64,000 nt of DNA from Dyadobacter sp. CY345 (GTDB lineage Bacteria > Bacteroidota > Bacteroidia > Cytophagales > Spirosomataceae). The stretch spans positions 372,001 through 436,000 of the forward strand of contig NZ_JAKFFS010000006.1 of assembly GCF_021502725.1 (NCBI RefSeq). The letters are read 5' to 3'. A model generated the notes under the pieces. The model worked only from the letters and a program-made list of their open reading frames with translations. It was not told where the DNA came from and did not search any database. The position numbers and the translations under genes were made by a program. Positions 26,720 to 35,038 of the stretch are shown one piece after another; position 1 is the stretch's first letter, and every line of letters starts with the position of its first letter.

Positions 26720-29266
26720 TTATTGCTCGCCTTGAAAATGAGTCTGAGAGCAACCCATGAAATCCATTAACCCCATGATTGGCGCACCAGGGGGCATATC
26801 CAATACCGAAGCAGGCTCAAATTTGTTCGGGTTTTTATTAAATTCCTCAATTTGAGAAAGTCCGAAAAGTATGTTCGCTTTTTGTTTTGGCGCAGCACTT
26901 GCCATTTTTCCTTTCATCCAGTCGCCCAATTCACTCACTTTCAATAACGCTTCACCACGAACGCTTTCCGGTGCTTTTGAATTAGCGGCAAGATTTAGCA
27001 GATATTTCAGCGAAAGGTTGTTAACTAAGGTTTGCAATTCACCCTTATATCCCGACACGACAGGTGCCTTCCAGGTGCTTTCAAAAAGTTTATCGATCAC
27101 AGGCATAAGGCCGGGCTGTTTTTCATCCCTGGCATTGTATTCAACCAAACGTGCCGCACGTTCTGCATTTAACAAATAAGACAATGTCGTTCCGGCAGCT
27201 GTTTCAGCCGCAGCGATCGGATCAAAAGTTGGCCCCGTATGCCCTGAGAATGTTTCCAGACTTGCAGGATATCCTGACGGGCGTGGCGGAATTTTCTTGA
27301 TTAATGCCTCCGGCAAAGCAAGTGCATCTGGTGTTATGGTGCTCAACAAGGATTCCAACGCTCTCCATTGTTCTTTCGGTTCAACCATCCTCGTAACAAC
27401 CTGTCCGTCGTTTTTCACCGCATGTGTGAAATATAAACCACCAACCGATTTCGCAACTGCCTCAACCTGATAACGATGCAACAAATAAACCGGTACCAAC
27501 ACTTCTTCAATCGTTGCCATCGGCTCGCCTTGCCTGATTGCTTTCTCAGAAAAATTATCCAAAACTTTTCTTCTGACCGTCATAATGTTAGTCATCTGAT
27601 CAATTGGATTTGAACCATCGTCCCACTGGTGAGAAGTCGGATGCGCGTTTCCGCCAATGTCCGGGATGTAAATAAATCCTTGTTTAAGCGTTTCCTGCAT
27701 AATTTTTTCCAAACCTTCATCCTCTTTGCCCGCCGGAAACTCGGTATATCCCCACATCACAGCGCGCTTATCCCAGCTTCCGATTCCCTTGGCGTACGAA
27801 TCTGAAATATCGACCGTACCATCCGCTTTCAAAGAAAATTTAGGGAACGGATAATCCATTACCGAAGCTCTGTCTTTCGGGCTTGCAGCGAAATTGTGAT
27901 TGAATCCAAGCGTATGGCCTATCTCATGTGCAGACAATTGCCGTATTCTAGCCAAAGCCAATTCCTGCATCGCTTTTGGAACAGGCTTTCCATCTTCATA
28001 AGGCTGCAATAAACCTTCCGCAATCAGGTAATCCTGGCGATGGCGATCAGAGCCGAGCGTTACTACGCCTTTAATAATTTCACCGGTACGTGGGTCAACA
28101 TAAGACGATCCGTAAGAAAAGCCGCGCGGGCTTCCATTTCTGTTCACCCAGTTCACCACGTTATAACGGATATCCATCGGATCAGCGCCTTCCGGAAGCT
28201 CTTTCACCTGGAAAGCATTCTTATAACCAGCTGCTTCAAAAGCTTCATTCCAAAACGCTCCACCTTCAATTAAAGCTTGTTTCACAGGTCCCGGAGCACC
28301 ACGATCGATATAATACACAATGGGTTTCACTGCTTCGCTTGGGGCAGAACCTGGATTTTTCTTTTCAAGTCTGTGCCTTCTGATAAATCGTTTCACAATC
28401 GGTTCCGTCATCGGTGCCGAGAAATCCATGTAGCTGAACATCCCAAAAGCGGAACGTGCATCAAACTTTCTGGTTTTATATTTATCATCGGGCAGCTCAA
28501 CGAAAGACTGATGCATTTTCACGCTAACCGCACTTGGATCAGGTGCAAGGCCAGGCCCGCCGCCAAAAAATCCTGTATTCGGGTTTCCTCCGGTAAAAGT
28601 GATCAGCGCTTCAAATTCCGTGTTTTTTAGGAAATTTTTCGTGTTTTCAAGATACAGTACCGAACGGCTTTCATCCATTTTGTATGCTCCGCCGCCACCA
28701 GCTGGCTGCGGCACCGCAACCGGCCCGGCAGCTCTTCGCACGCCTAAACGTGAAGCAATATTCTGACTGTCCCGGATGATAAATGGTGTCAGGTCAATCA
28801 GCATTTTATCCCCTTCAACCGCAGCTGGCACGAAACCCCATATCACCGATTTTGCGAAAGCGTTTTCGACAGCTTTTTTCTCATCCGGATTTTCTGTGAT
28901 CGCACGGTAACTGTAAACAGGCTCAACCAATAACACTTTTGAACCTACTTTTACAAATTTGGCAATAGCCGAAGAAGCTTGTCCACGTTCGGGCCCGCCG
29001 CTCCCAACGCCGTCTGTCAGGGAAGAAAAGTAGAGAAATTCCTTGTCTAGCTTATCCACTTCCAGATAAACTTTCCCTGATTTTTCGTCATAATAAAAAT
29101 TAAAAAAACCATCGTACTTTTTCAATCCCTGCGTGATGGAAGCAATACTTGTTGCAGGTGTGGCTGCTTGCCTGGCTGGTGCGCCTCCGCCGCCAGCGGG
29201 ACTTTGAGCATAAGAAACTGACCCCGCAGCCAGTAAAACGGCTAATGTATTAAAACTTAATTTCAT
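26720..29266 (-). CDS. Secreted zinc-dependent metalloprotease (1), DUF5117/DUF4953-type
   Basis: An 848-residue protein with a signal peptide (cleavage near SYAQS), a Gly/Ala/Pro-rich linker after it, an N-terminal DUF5118/DUF5117-like region, the zinc motif HEIGHTLGFNH at residues 447-457 (H447, E448, H451, H457) and a methionine-bearing turn SVMDYPFP (M470), so the metzincin signature is complete. It is a close paralogue of the next gene. It starts 35 bp after the DUF3299-like gene, so it is probably in the same operon as the ABC transporter. The C-terminal end (FMGCSQTHFQGEQ) extends past the paralogue. Confidence 0.9.
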   Translation of the reverse strand: MKLSFNTLAVLLAAGSVSYAQSPAGGGGAPARQAATPATSIASITQGLKKYDGFFNFYYDEKSGKVYLEVDKLDKEFLYFSSLTDGVGSGGPERGQASSAIAKFVKVGSKVLLVEPVYSYRAITENPDEKKAVENAFAKSVIWGFVPAAVEGDKMLIDLTPFIIRDSQNIASRLGVRRAAGPVAVPQPAGGGGAYKMDESRSVLYLENTKNFLKNTEFEALITFTGGNPNTGFFGGGPGLAPDPSAVSVKMHQSFVELPDDKYKTRKFDARSAFGMFSYMDFSAPMTEPIVKRFIRRHRLEKKNPGSAPSEAVKPIVYYIDRGAPGPVKQALIEGGAFWNEAFEAAGYKNAFQVKELPEGADPMDIRYNVVNWVNRNGSPRGFSYGSSYVDPRTGEIIKGVVTLGSDRHRQDYLIAEGLLQPYEDGKPVPKAMQELALARIRQLSAHEIGHTLGFNHNFAASPKDRASVMDYPFPKFSLKADGTVDISDSYAKGIGSWDKRAVMWGYTEFPAGKEDEGLEKIMQETLKQGFIYIPDIGGNAHPTSHQWDDGSNPIDQMTNIMTVRRKVLDNFSEKAIRQGEPMATIEEVLVPVYLLHRYQVEAVAKSVGGLYFTHAVKNDGQVVTRMVEPKEQWRALESLLSTITPDALALPEALIKKIPPRPSGYPASLETFSGHTGPTFDPIAAAETAAGTTLSYLLNAERAARLVEYNARDEKQPGLMPVIDKLFESTWKAPVVSGYKGELQTLVNNLSLKYLLNLAANSKAPESVRGEALLKVSELGDWMKGKMASAAPKQKANILFGLSQIEEFNKNPNKFEPASVLDMPPGAPIMGLMDFMGCSQTHFQGEQ

Positions 29267-29301
29267 AGTATAGGAGTTATTTAATCAAAAATTTTAAACC
29301 G

Positions 29302-29742
29302 TTATTTTATTAATTCAGCATTTAAAAGGAATATTTCCGACCGCAAATCACCCGTTTTGTTAAGTAGTAACTTCCCCCTAAGTCTTACAGGTTTATCGGT
29401 ATAATTCAATTCTTTACCCATTTTCACCTCGACCATCGAGGGAATATCGCCTTGTCCGCAATACGGGCACTGATCCATCGGGACCACAGCCAACATGAAT
29501 TCGGAATGGTTAAGATCGGCATTAATTGGTATAATGTAACCGGGCAGTTCTACAACTTTATTTTGCAAGGCTTCCAGTTTTGCCGGAAAGGCTGGCACCA
29601 TTTTAAATTCCTTATTCTTTTTATAAGTTCGTTCTGCGATCAGTTTCCAGGTGTTATTCATCAACGGAATATGCGTTGGCGGCTGTGCTTTTGCAAGCAA
29701 TGCAACCGTTAAAAATAAAAAAAGGAAAACTATTTTTTTCAT
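29302..29742 (-). CDS. Exported DUF3299-like protein
   Basis: A 146-residue protein with signal peptide MKKIVFLFLFLTVALLAKAQ. The mature part has the DUF3299-like layout: ELPGYIIPIN, then MLAVVPMDQCPYCG with a CxxC pair, then VRLRGKLLL. It begins right behind the permease gene (an in-frame ATG at 29748 is only 3 bp from that stop; ATG 29742 gives the cleaner signal peptide), so translational coupling is likely. DUF3299 proteins occur beside ABC transporters; from memory, the zinc-regulated Zrg locus of Vibrio cholerae has a similar set. Function is inferred from context only. Confidence 0.75.
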   Translation of the reverse strand: MKKIVFLFLFLTVALLAKAQPPTHIPLMNNTWKLIAERTYKKNKEFKMVPAFPAKLEALQNKVVELPGYIIPINADLNHSEFMLAVVPMDQCPYCGQGDIPSMVEVKMGKELNYTDKPVRLRGKLLLNKTGDLRSEIFLLNAELIK

Positions 29743-29751
29743 TATCATGAC

Positions 29752-30942
29752 TTAAGCTCGTAAAATAGTGTTAGAAATATCCGTCCTATAAGCTTGGATT
29801 GCAGGTAAAAAGCTAGCAACAACGCCAACCAAGAATCCGCCCAGGACAATAAATAATTCTTCCGGCATAAAATAAAGCCCACTTAACCGCGCTTGCGGGG
29901 AATCCTGAAAATGGCCAATCAGTTGCAGACAGATATGTCCCAGAAACAAGCCGATAACAGATCCGATTACCGTCAGAATAATACCTTCCAGAATAATGAT
30001 TATGAAGACTTTCAACTGGGACCCGCCCATAACGCGCATAATGGCCAGATCATACATCCGCTCTTTTAAGGAATTATATAAAGTCACAAAAATGCTTATC
30101 GCTGAAATCAGCATGACGATGATTGCAAACCACTTCGCAGTGTCGACTCCAACGCCGATCAGTGAGAATAACCTGGCACTTTCCTTAGCGGGAGATGCTG
30201 CCTGCATCGAAGTTGATTTATTCACCATCATTGGGAAAAGCACGATTGACATACGCGAGCGGTATTGGATTAAAAGTGATGTAATTTCCTTTTTGCTTTG
30301 GTGTGCTGGTTCTTCAAGACCATCTTCAATTCCGTGCATTTTCCAGATACTTTCGATACTGGTCAGCACAAGATTATCCGTGACTGTGCCGGTAGGTTTC
30401 AGAATTCCGGTTATTGTATTCTGATCTCTTTCATGAACATCTTCGTCCGAGCTCAACCCATGCGACCCGCTAAACTTATCTCCTACTTTCAATTTTTTAA
30501 TCTTCGCCACTTCCGATCCGATGACGACTTCAAAATCATTTTTCCAATAATTGCCCTGCACAAGTTTTAAATGATAGAGATTAATATAACTCGTGTCCGT
30601 TCCAACAATTCTAAACCCGGCATAATTATCGCCTAGCGCAAGCGGCACCGCACGTTTTACCATAGGATTTTGGGCTAGATTCTTTGCGTCCGTTAATGAA
30701 ATATTCCCTGTCGGAAAATCAATAAAGTAGATACTACTCAGAATCAATTGAAGCGAACTGCCCTTCGCTCCTACCACCAGATCAATTCCATTCGCGTTTC
30801 CTTTTAATTTTTCACCTGCCTGTGTGGAACCTAAAAGCAATAAAGTCAGAATGCCTGTCCCAAACGCTATAAGCAGCACATTTAAGAAAAATGTGAGGCG
30901 ATTGAACTGCAAACTTTTCCAACTTATCCTGATCAAATTCAT
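29752..30942 (-). CDS. FtsX/MacB-type ABC transporter permease, half-size
   Basis: A 396-residue permease with an N-terminal TM (about 18-40), a periplasmic domain (about 45-260) and three FtsX TM helices in the C-terminal part (around WFAIIVMLISAISIFVTLYN, IIIILEGIILTVIGSVIGL and LFIVLGGFLVGVVASFL). This is the four-TM LolC/E- and MacB-like plan, half the size of the permeases at 1.6-17 kb. The frame extends upstream into the ATPase gene, but ATG 30942 gives the family start MNLIRISWKSLQFNR and lies 7 bp after the ATPase stop. It pairs with that ATPase; the substrate is unknown. Confidence 0.9.
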   Translation of the reverse strand: MNLIRISWKSLQFNRLTFFLNVLLIAFGTGILTLLLLGSTQAGEKLKGNANGIDLVVGAKGSSLQLILSSIYFIDFPTGNISLTDAKNLAQNPMVKRAVPLALGDNYAGFRIVGTDTSYINLYHLKLVQGNYWKNDFEVVIGSEVAKIKKLKVGDKFSGSHGLSSDEDVHERDQNTITGILKPTGTVTDNLVLTSIESIWKMHGIEDGLEEPAHQSKKEITSLLIQYRSRMSIVLFPMMVNKSTSMQAASPAKESARLFSLIGVGVDTAKWFAIIVMLISAISIFVTLYNSLKERMYDLAIMRVMGGSQLKVFIIIILEGIILTVIGSVIGLFLGHICLQLIGHFQDSPQARLSGLYFMPEELFIVLGGFLVGVVASFLPAIQAYRTDISNTILRA

Positions 30943-30949
30943 TCGCCGG

Positions 30950-31573
30950 TTATAAAATATATTCTTTTGAAAACGCTTCCTTGACCCTCTCGTCATGCGT
31001 GGAAACGATCAGCGTCGCCCCATCTGCATCAGAAAGTCTTAATAACAGATCAATTACCGCATTAGCATTTTTATTATCCAGACTCGATGTTGGCTCATCT
31101 GCAAAAAGTAAAGCTGGCTTGTTCAAAACTGCCCGGGCAATTGAAGCACGCTGTAATTGCCCTTGGCTTAGTGTGGACGGATAACTATTCATTTTTTGAA
31201 TAATATCAAGATCAGTCAAAACTTCTGTGATTCTTTGTTCATCATTTTTAAAAGCTGAAAAAGTCTGAACGAGAAATAAATTTTCCTTAACTGTAAGACT
31301 TTTTATTAAATGTGGCTGCTGAAAAACAACACCGATATTACGTCCGCGAAATTGATCCAGCGCAGAATTAGAAAGTTTGTAAAGCTCAGTTTCACCAATA
31401 AAAACTGAGCCGGAACTCGGTTTTTTAATACCCGTCAAAATGTGCAGCAACGTGGTTTTGCCACTTCCAGATTCACCCAACACCAGCCACTGCTCGCCTT
31501 TCCGGATATGCAAATCCGGAAAAGAGAGCGTTTCGCTGGCATAATGATGAGAAAGTGATTTCGTTGTAAGCAT
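30950..31573 (-). CDS. ABC transporter ATP-binding protein (LolD/MacB type)
   Basis: A 207-residue ATPase with Walker A GESGSGKTT (33-41), Q-loop near residue 85 (VVFQQPHL), signature LSQGQ (135-139), Walker B LLFADE (155-160), D-loop SSLD and an H-loop at STHDE. It is all domain, with no fused membrane part. It is the first gene of a tight cluster with the permease, DUF3299-like protein and metalloprotease 1. Short ATPases of this class usually energise extraction or periplasmic processes rather than import of small solutes. Confidence 0.94.
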   Translation of the reverse strand: MLTTKSLSHHYASETLSFPDLHIRKGEQWLVLGESGSGKTTLLHILTGIKKPSSGSVFIGETELYKLSNSALDQFRGRNIGVVFQQPHLIKSLTVKENLFLVQTFSAFKNDEQRITEVLTDLDIIQKMNSYPSTLSQGQLQRASIARAVLNKPALLFADEPTSSLDNKNANAVIDLLLRLSDADGATLIVSTHDERVKEAFSKEYIL

Positions 31574-31579
31574 AAAATA

Positions 31580-31654
31580 TTGGCTATCGGTAGTCGGCCA
31601 TCGGCTTTCAGTCCTGGCTATTGGAAAGCCGATCGCCGAAAGCCGACTGCCGAC
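31580..31654. repeat. Imperfect palindromic intergenic element
   Basis: The 82-bp gap between the amidohydrolase and ATPase genes is almost filled by alternating copies of cggctttc/gaaagccg and gccgac/gtcggc, able to fold into a long hairpin (gtcggccatcggctttc against gaaagccgatcgccga, with a further agccgactgccgac). It is GC-rich compared with its surroundings and looks like a small dispersed repeat rather than a terminator. Confidence 0.55.
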
Positions 31655-31655
31655 G

Positions 31656-33326
31656 TCATTTCCCTGTCCCTTCTGTTTTACTATCCCTCACCGTTGGATA
31701 TTTAATACCAAGTTGTTCAAGATAGGTTGGATACTTAGCCGGATCATAATAGTATTTTTTCATTTCCGGACGAAACTCCTGCATAATTTTTTCGTTCAGG
31801 TGAATGGCGGGTTTATCCGTTTTTGAAATAATCGGCGTGTACTTTACATCTTTTGTCTGTACGTCTGTAAAATACGTTTTCGCATTTTTGATAACCTCCG
31901 GTTTGACAAAAAGATCGAGTAAAGTCATTGCTTCAACTTTCGCACCAGCCGTTACGCCCTTGTGCGCAATCGGGGTTGCCATCGCGATAGCATTTGCCCA
32001 GTGATGACCCGGAAGACCAGGAATATTCGCAGGATATCTCAGCACGATCGTTGGTAAATTCCATGAAATATCCGCAATGTCATCCGAACCGCCGCCGCCC
32101 GAACTCGACGTTGCGGTCGGTTTTGCAAATGGACTTAATGTAGTAGCAAGACCATTATTTTCAATAGTTCCTCCTTCCGGATTCCCCATTTCTTTTTGTG
32201 CAGCTTTCGCAAGTATCTGGTCAGCCTCCGACCATTTCGGCAACCCAACGGCTTTGATATTTTCATACATCGCCTCCGCCATGGGCTGATTGAAATGTCC
32301 CGGCCAGGCGCTTCCAAGAACCTCGTAGGTCATTTTCGTTTCAGTCATTTGGGCAGCACCCTCCGCAATTCTGATTCCATCTTTATACATCTGCATAATT
32401 TTAGGATAAGTTCTTTCGCGGAAATAATACCAGACTGAAGCTTTCGAAGGTACTACATTGGGCTGGTCGCCTCCGTCCTTGATCACATAATGCGAGCGCT
32501 GGGTGGTTTCCATGTGCTCACGGTGATAATTCCAGGCAATATTGGTCAGCTCAACTGCATCCAAAGCACTTTTTCCGCGCCATGGCGCCGCACCCGCATG
32601 AGACGCCTGACCTTCAAAACTGAATAAGGCTGAAACCATTCCATTGTTTCCGGCATCACCATAAGAAACCGACATATTGTTTGCCACATGCGTAAAAATA
32701 CAAGCGTCCACATCTTTGAAATAACCATCACGAACGTAATATGCTTTCGTGCCAAGCTGCTCCTCCGCAACGCCGGGCCATAACATGATCGTCCCCGGAA
32801 TCTTCTCCCGCTCCATGATTTTTTTCAAAGCCAGAACAGCAGTAATATTCAAAGGTTGACCGGAATTATGGCCCTCTCCATGCCCAGGAGCGCCTTCGAT
32901 AATCGGATCGTGATAAGAAACACCGGGTTTTTGCGATGCTTTTGGAATACAATCGATATCGCTTCCGACTGCAATAACCGGTTTACCTGATCCCCATTTT
33001 GCAGTCCAGGCTGTTGGCACTCCGGAAATTCCATTTTCAATCGTAAACCCGTTTTTTTGCAAAATATCAGTCAGGTATTTTGAAGTTTCCACTTCCTGAA
33101 AACCCAGTTCTCCGAAACTGAAAACCATATCGACCATTTCCTGGGTAAATTTCTGTTGCTTATCAATCTCTTTGGTAAGCTCCGTTTTTAAAGCATCGAT
33201 TTTCGCCGGTGTCATTTTGGTCTGCGCGGCAACCATCTGCGGACACATCGCAAAAGTACCTGCAACACAAATCCCCTTTGCCAACCAGCTTCTATACCGG
33301 TAAAATCTGTTCACATCTTTTTTCAT
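31656..33326 (-). CDS. Exported M20-family amidohydrolase (AbgB-like)
   Basis: A 556-residue protein with an N-terminal signal (hydrophobic segment ICVAGTFAMCPQMVAAQ). It resembles M20D amidohydrolases of the AbgB (aminobenzoyl-glutamate hydrolase) type: metal-site segments GEGHNSGQP and GVAEEQLGT, dimerisation-domain stretch GQASHAGAAPWRGKSALDA, and a C-terminal GHHWANA. The family cleaves amide bonds of N-acylated or p-aminobenzoyl amino acids. It follows the SusD gene by 221 bp on the same strand, suggesting that it processes the compound taken up by SusCD. ATG 33326 is the longest start and includes the signal. Confidence 0.88.
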   Translation of the reverse strand: MKKDVNRFYRYRSWLAKGICVAGTFAMCPQMVAAQTKMTPAKIDALKTELTKEIDKQQKFTQEMVDMVFSFGELGFQEVETSKYLTDILQKNGFTIENGISGVPTAWTAKWGSGKPVIAVGSDIDCIPKASQKPGVSYHDPIIEGAPGHGEGHNSGQPLNITAVLALKKIMEREKIPGTIMLWPGVAEEQLGTKAYYVRDGYFKDVDACIFTHVANNMSVSYGDAGNNGMVSALFSFEGQASHAGAAPWRGKSALDAVELTNIAWNYHREHMETTQRSHYVIKDGGDQPNVVPSKASVWYYFRERTYPKIMQMYKDGIRIAEGAAQMTETKMTYEVLGSAWPGHFNQPMAEAMYENIKAVGLPKWSEADQILAKAAQKEMGNPEGGTIENNGLATTLSPFAKPTATSSSGGGGSDDIADISWNLPTIVLRYPANIPGLPGHHWANAIAMATPIAHKGVTAGAKVEAMTLLDLFVKPEVIKNAKTYFTDVQTKDVKYTPIISKTDKPAIHLNEKIMQEFRPEMKKYYYDPAKYPTYLEQLGIKYPTVRDSKTEGTGK

Positions 33327-33547
33327 CTTATCACAGATTAAGGTTTTAGTTTAATTTATAGCGCTTTCCGCATTTGCAATTCATAGGAAACTTCCATAAC
33401 ATCCATCAATCACTATAAAAAATATTCAGAACAAGCTCCACAGTTTGACGGTTATGACCATAAAAACAACAAACTATCAAGCATATACGCAACCAGAATT
33501 TTAGCGTTTCAACCATTAATAATTAATCCTTTACAATTAACCATTAA

Positions 33548-35014
33548 TCAAATAAGCTTATTCGTCGAAAGCTCTGCATTTGGGATCGGGAAAATATATT
33601 CCGGCTGCGTTGGTGCCACCGCTGGCGATGATAATCCCCCACTTCCTTTTGCCGGAATCGTCAGCAAATTCCGAAGCAGGTCATTCGATCGCAATCCTTC
33701 ACCCAAAAGCTCAATCCGTCTTTCAATCCAGATTGTCTTCACGAGCGCATCTGACGTAGAAATACTGGCATCCGGAAAAACGTAAGCTGCATCCGAACGG
33801 TTACGGACGGCTTTCAGCAAAGCAACCGATTTTGCCAGATCTCCTGTTTTCGCAGCGGCTTCTGAATAATTCAGTAAAACCTCGGCATACCGGAGCAAAG
33901 GCACATAGTCAAGCGCAGGGTTCGTTTGATTATACTTTTTCAGATAGGTAACCCCACCGGCAACACGTGTAAAATTCGTTTTTCGCGCATCGGTCGCCGA
34001 CCACGTCGGATCTCCCAGAATACCCGTTGCATTCAGATTATATTCCAGGTTAAGATTGTAGGTATAGGCCAAAGAATTTTGTCCCGCAACAATGTTCAAT
34101 ACTGTCATTGGCATGGAAAAAATTGATTCCGTTGTTGTATAATCTGTCATAAACGGCGTAGCAACATTAGCTTGCAGCTGGCTTTTCACACCCGTTGGTG
34201 CGGAAAACGGTGCAGCATCTGATACAATTTTTTTCGCTTCGTCCATCACCTTTGCATAATCTCCCATGGTCAGATAAACCCTGGTTTTGAATGCGATGGC
34301 GGTATTTTTATGCGCACGTGTCGTATTCAAAAGTGCGGTGGTATAAGTTAGAGGCAAACCAGCTTCTGCCTCATCCAGATCTTTCAAAATCTGCGCATAA
34401 ACCTCAGCGACCGAACTTCTGGCAAGATCATTATTAGCCGGAGTTGTTTCGCCTTTTAACCGTAACGGCACACCCGGTGAGGCACCGTTGTCTTTTGTAT
34501 ACGGCTGACCATACCGAGTGATCAACCCAAAATAACAGAATGCCCTGACAAATTTCGCCTCTGCAAGATATTGCGCAGCAAGTGTTTCGCTTACTGCGGT
34601 TGGATGCGCCGCAAGTCCGTCGATGATCAGGTTTGCAGCATTAATCGCCGTGTAGGAAGAACCCCAGCCTGAAGAAGCATCATTAGAACCTGACGTAACG
34701 GTGTGACTCCATGCATCATACCCCGTAAAAACATTTTGGGTACGGTTGATAAAATCTTCTCCGCGGATATCAGCAAGCATCAAATATCTCCCACCATACA
34801 AACTGCCATCTTTCATAGAAGTATAAATTCCATTCACCTGCCCCAGAACACGTTCCGGCGTATCGAACAAAAATGCATCCTGAAGCTGAATATTTGGTAT
34901 CGGATTAAGCAATTTATCTTCATCACAGGAACTAAGGACAAGGCCAAAAGGCAAGGTCAGAAATACTGCGCTGCGCATCCAGAGTTTTGCTGATTTTATA
35001 TTGATTTCTTTCAT
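33548..35014 (-). CDS. RagB/SusD family outer-membrane nutrient-binding lipoprotein
   Basis: A 488-residue lipoprotein with lipobox LSSC (Cys29) after an N-terminal hydrophobic segment. The N-terminal SusD-like region (DAFLFDTPERVLGQVNGIYTS) and the C-terminal RagB/SusD signature (LLRYAEVLLNYSEAAAKTGD, then RRIELLGEGLR) are both present and the length is usual. SusD proteins cap the SusC barrel on the cell surface and bind the substrate. The gene follows SusC by 24 bp, so they form one transcriptional unit. The substrate is unknown; the M20 hydrolase next door hints at an acylated amino acid or peptide rather than a glycan. Confidence 0.93.
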   Translation of the reverse strand: MKEINIKSAKLWMRSAVFLTLPFGLVLSSCDEDKLLNPIPNIQLQDAFLFDTPERVLGQVNGIYTSMKDGSLYGGRYLMLADIRGEDFINRTQNVFTGYDAWSHTVTSGSNDASSGWGSSYTAINAANLIIDGLAAHPTAVSETLAAQYLAEAKFVRAFCYFGLITRYGQPYTKDNGASPGVPLRLKGETTPANNDLARSSVAEVYAQILKDLDEAEAGLPLTYTTALLNTTRAHKNTAIAFKTRVYLTMGDYAKVMDEAKKIVSDAAPFSAPTGVKSQLQANVATPFMTDYTTTESIFSMPMTVLNIVAGQNSLAYTYNLNLEYNLNATGILGDPTWSATDARKTNFTRVAGGVTYLKKYNQTNPALDYVPLLRYAEVLLNYSEAAAKTGDLAKSVALLKAVRNRSDAAYVFPDASISTSDALVKTIWIERRIELLGEGLRSNDLLRNLLTIPAKGSGGLSSPAVAPTQPEYIFPIPNAELSTNKLI

Positions 35015-35038
35015 CTTTTGCTTGATTTAAAAATGATC

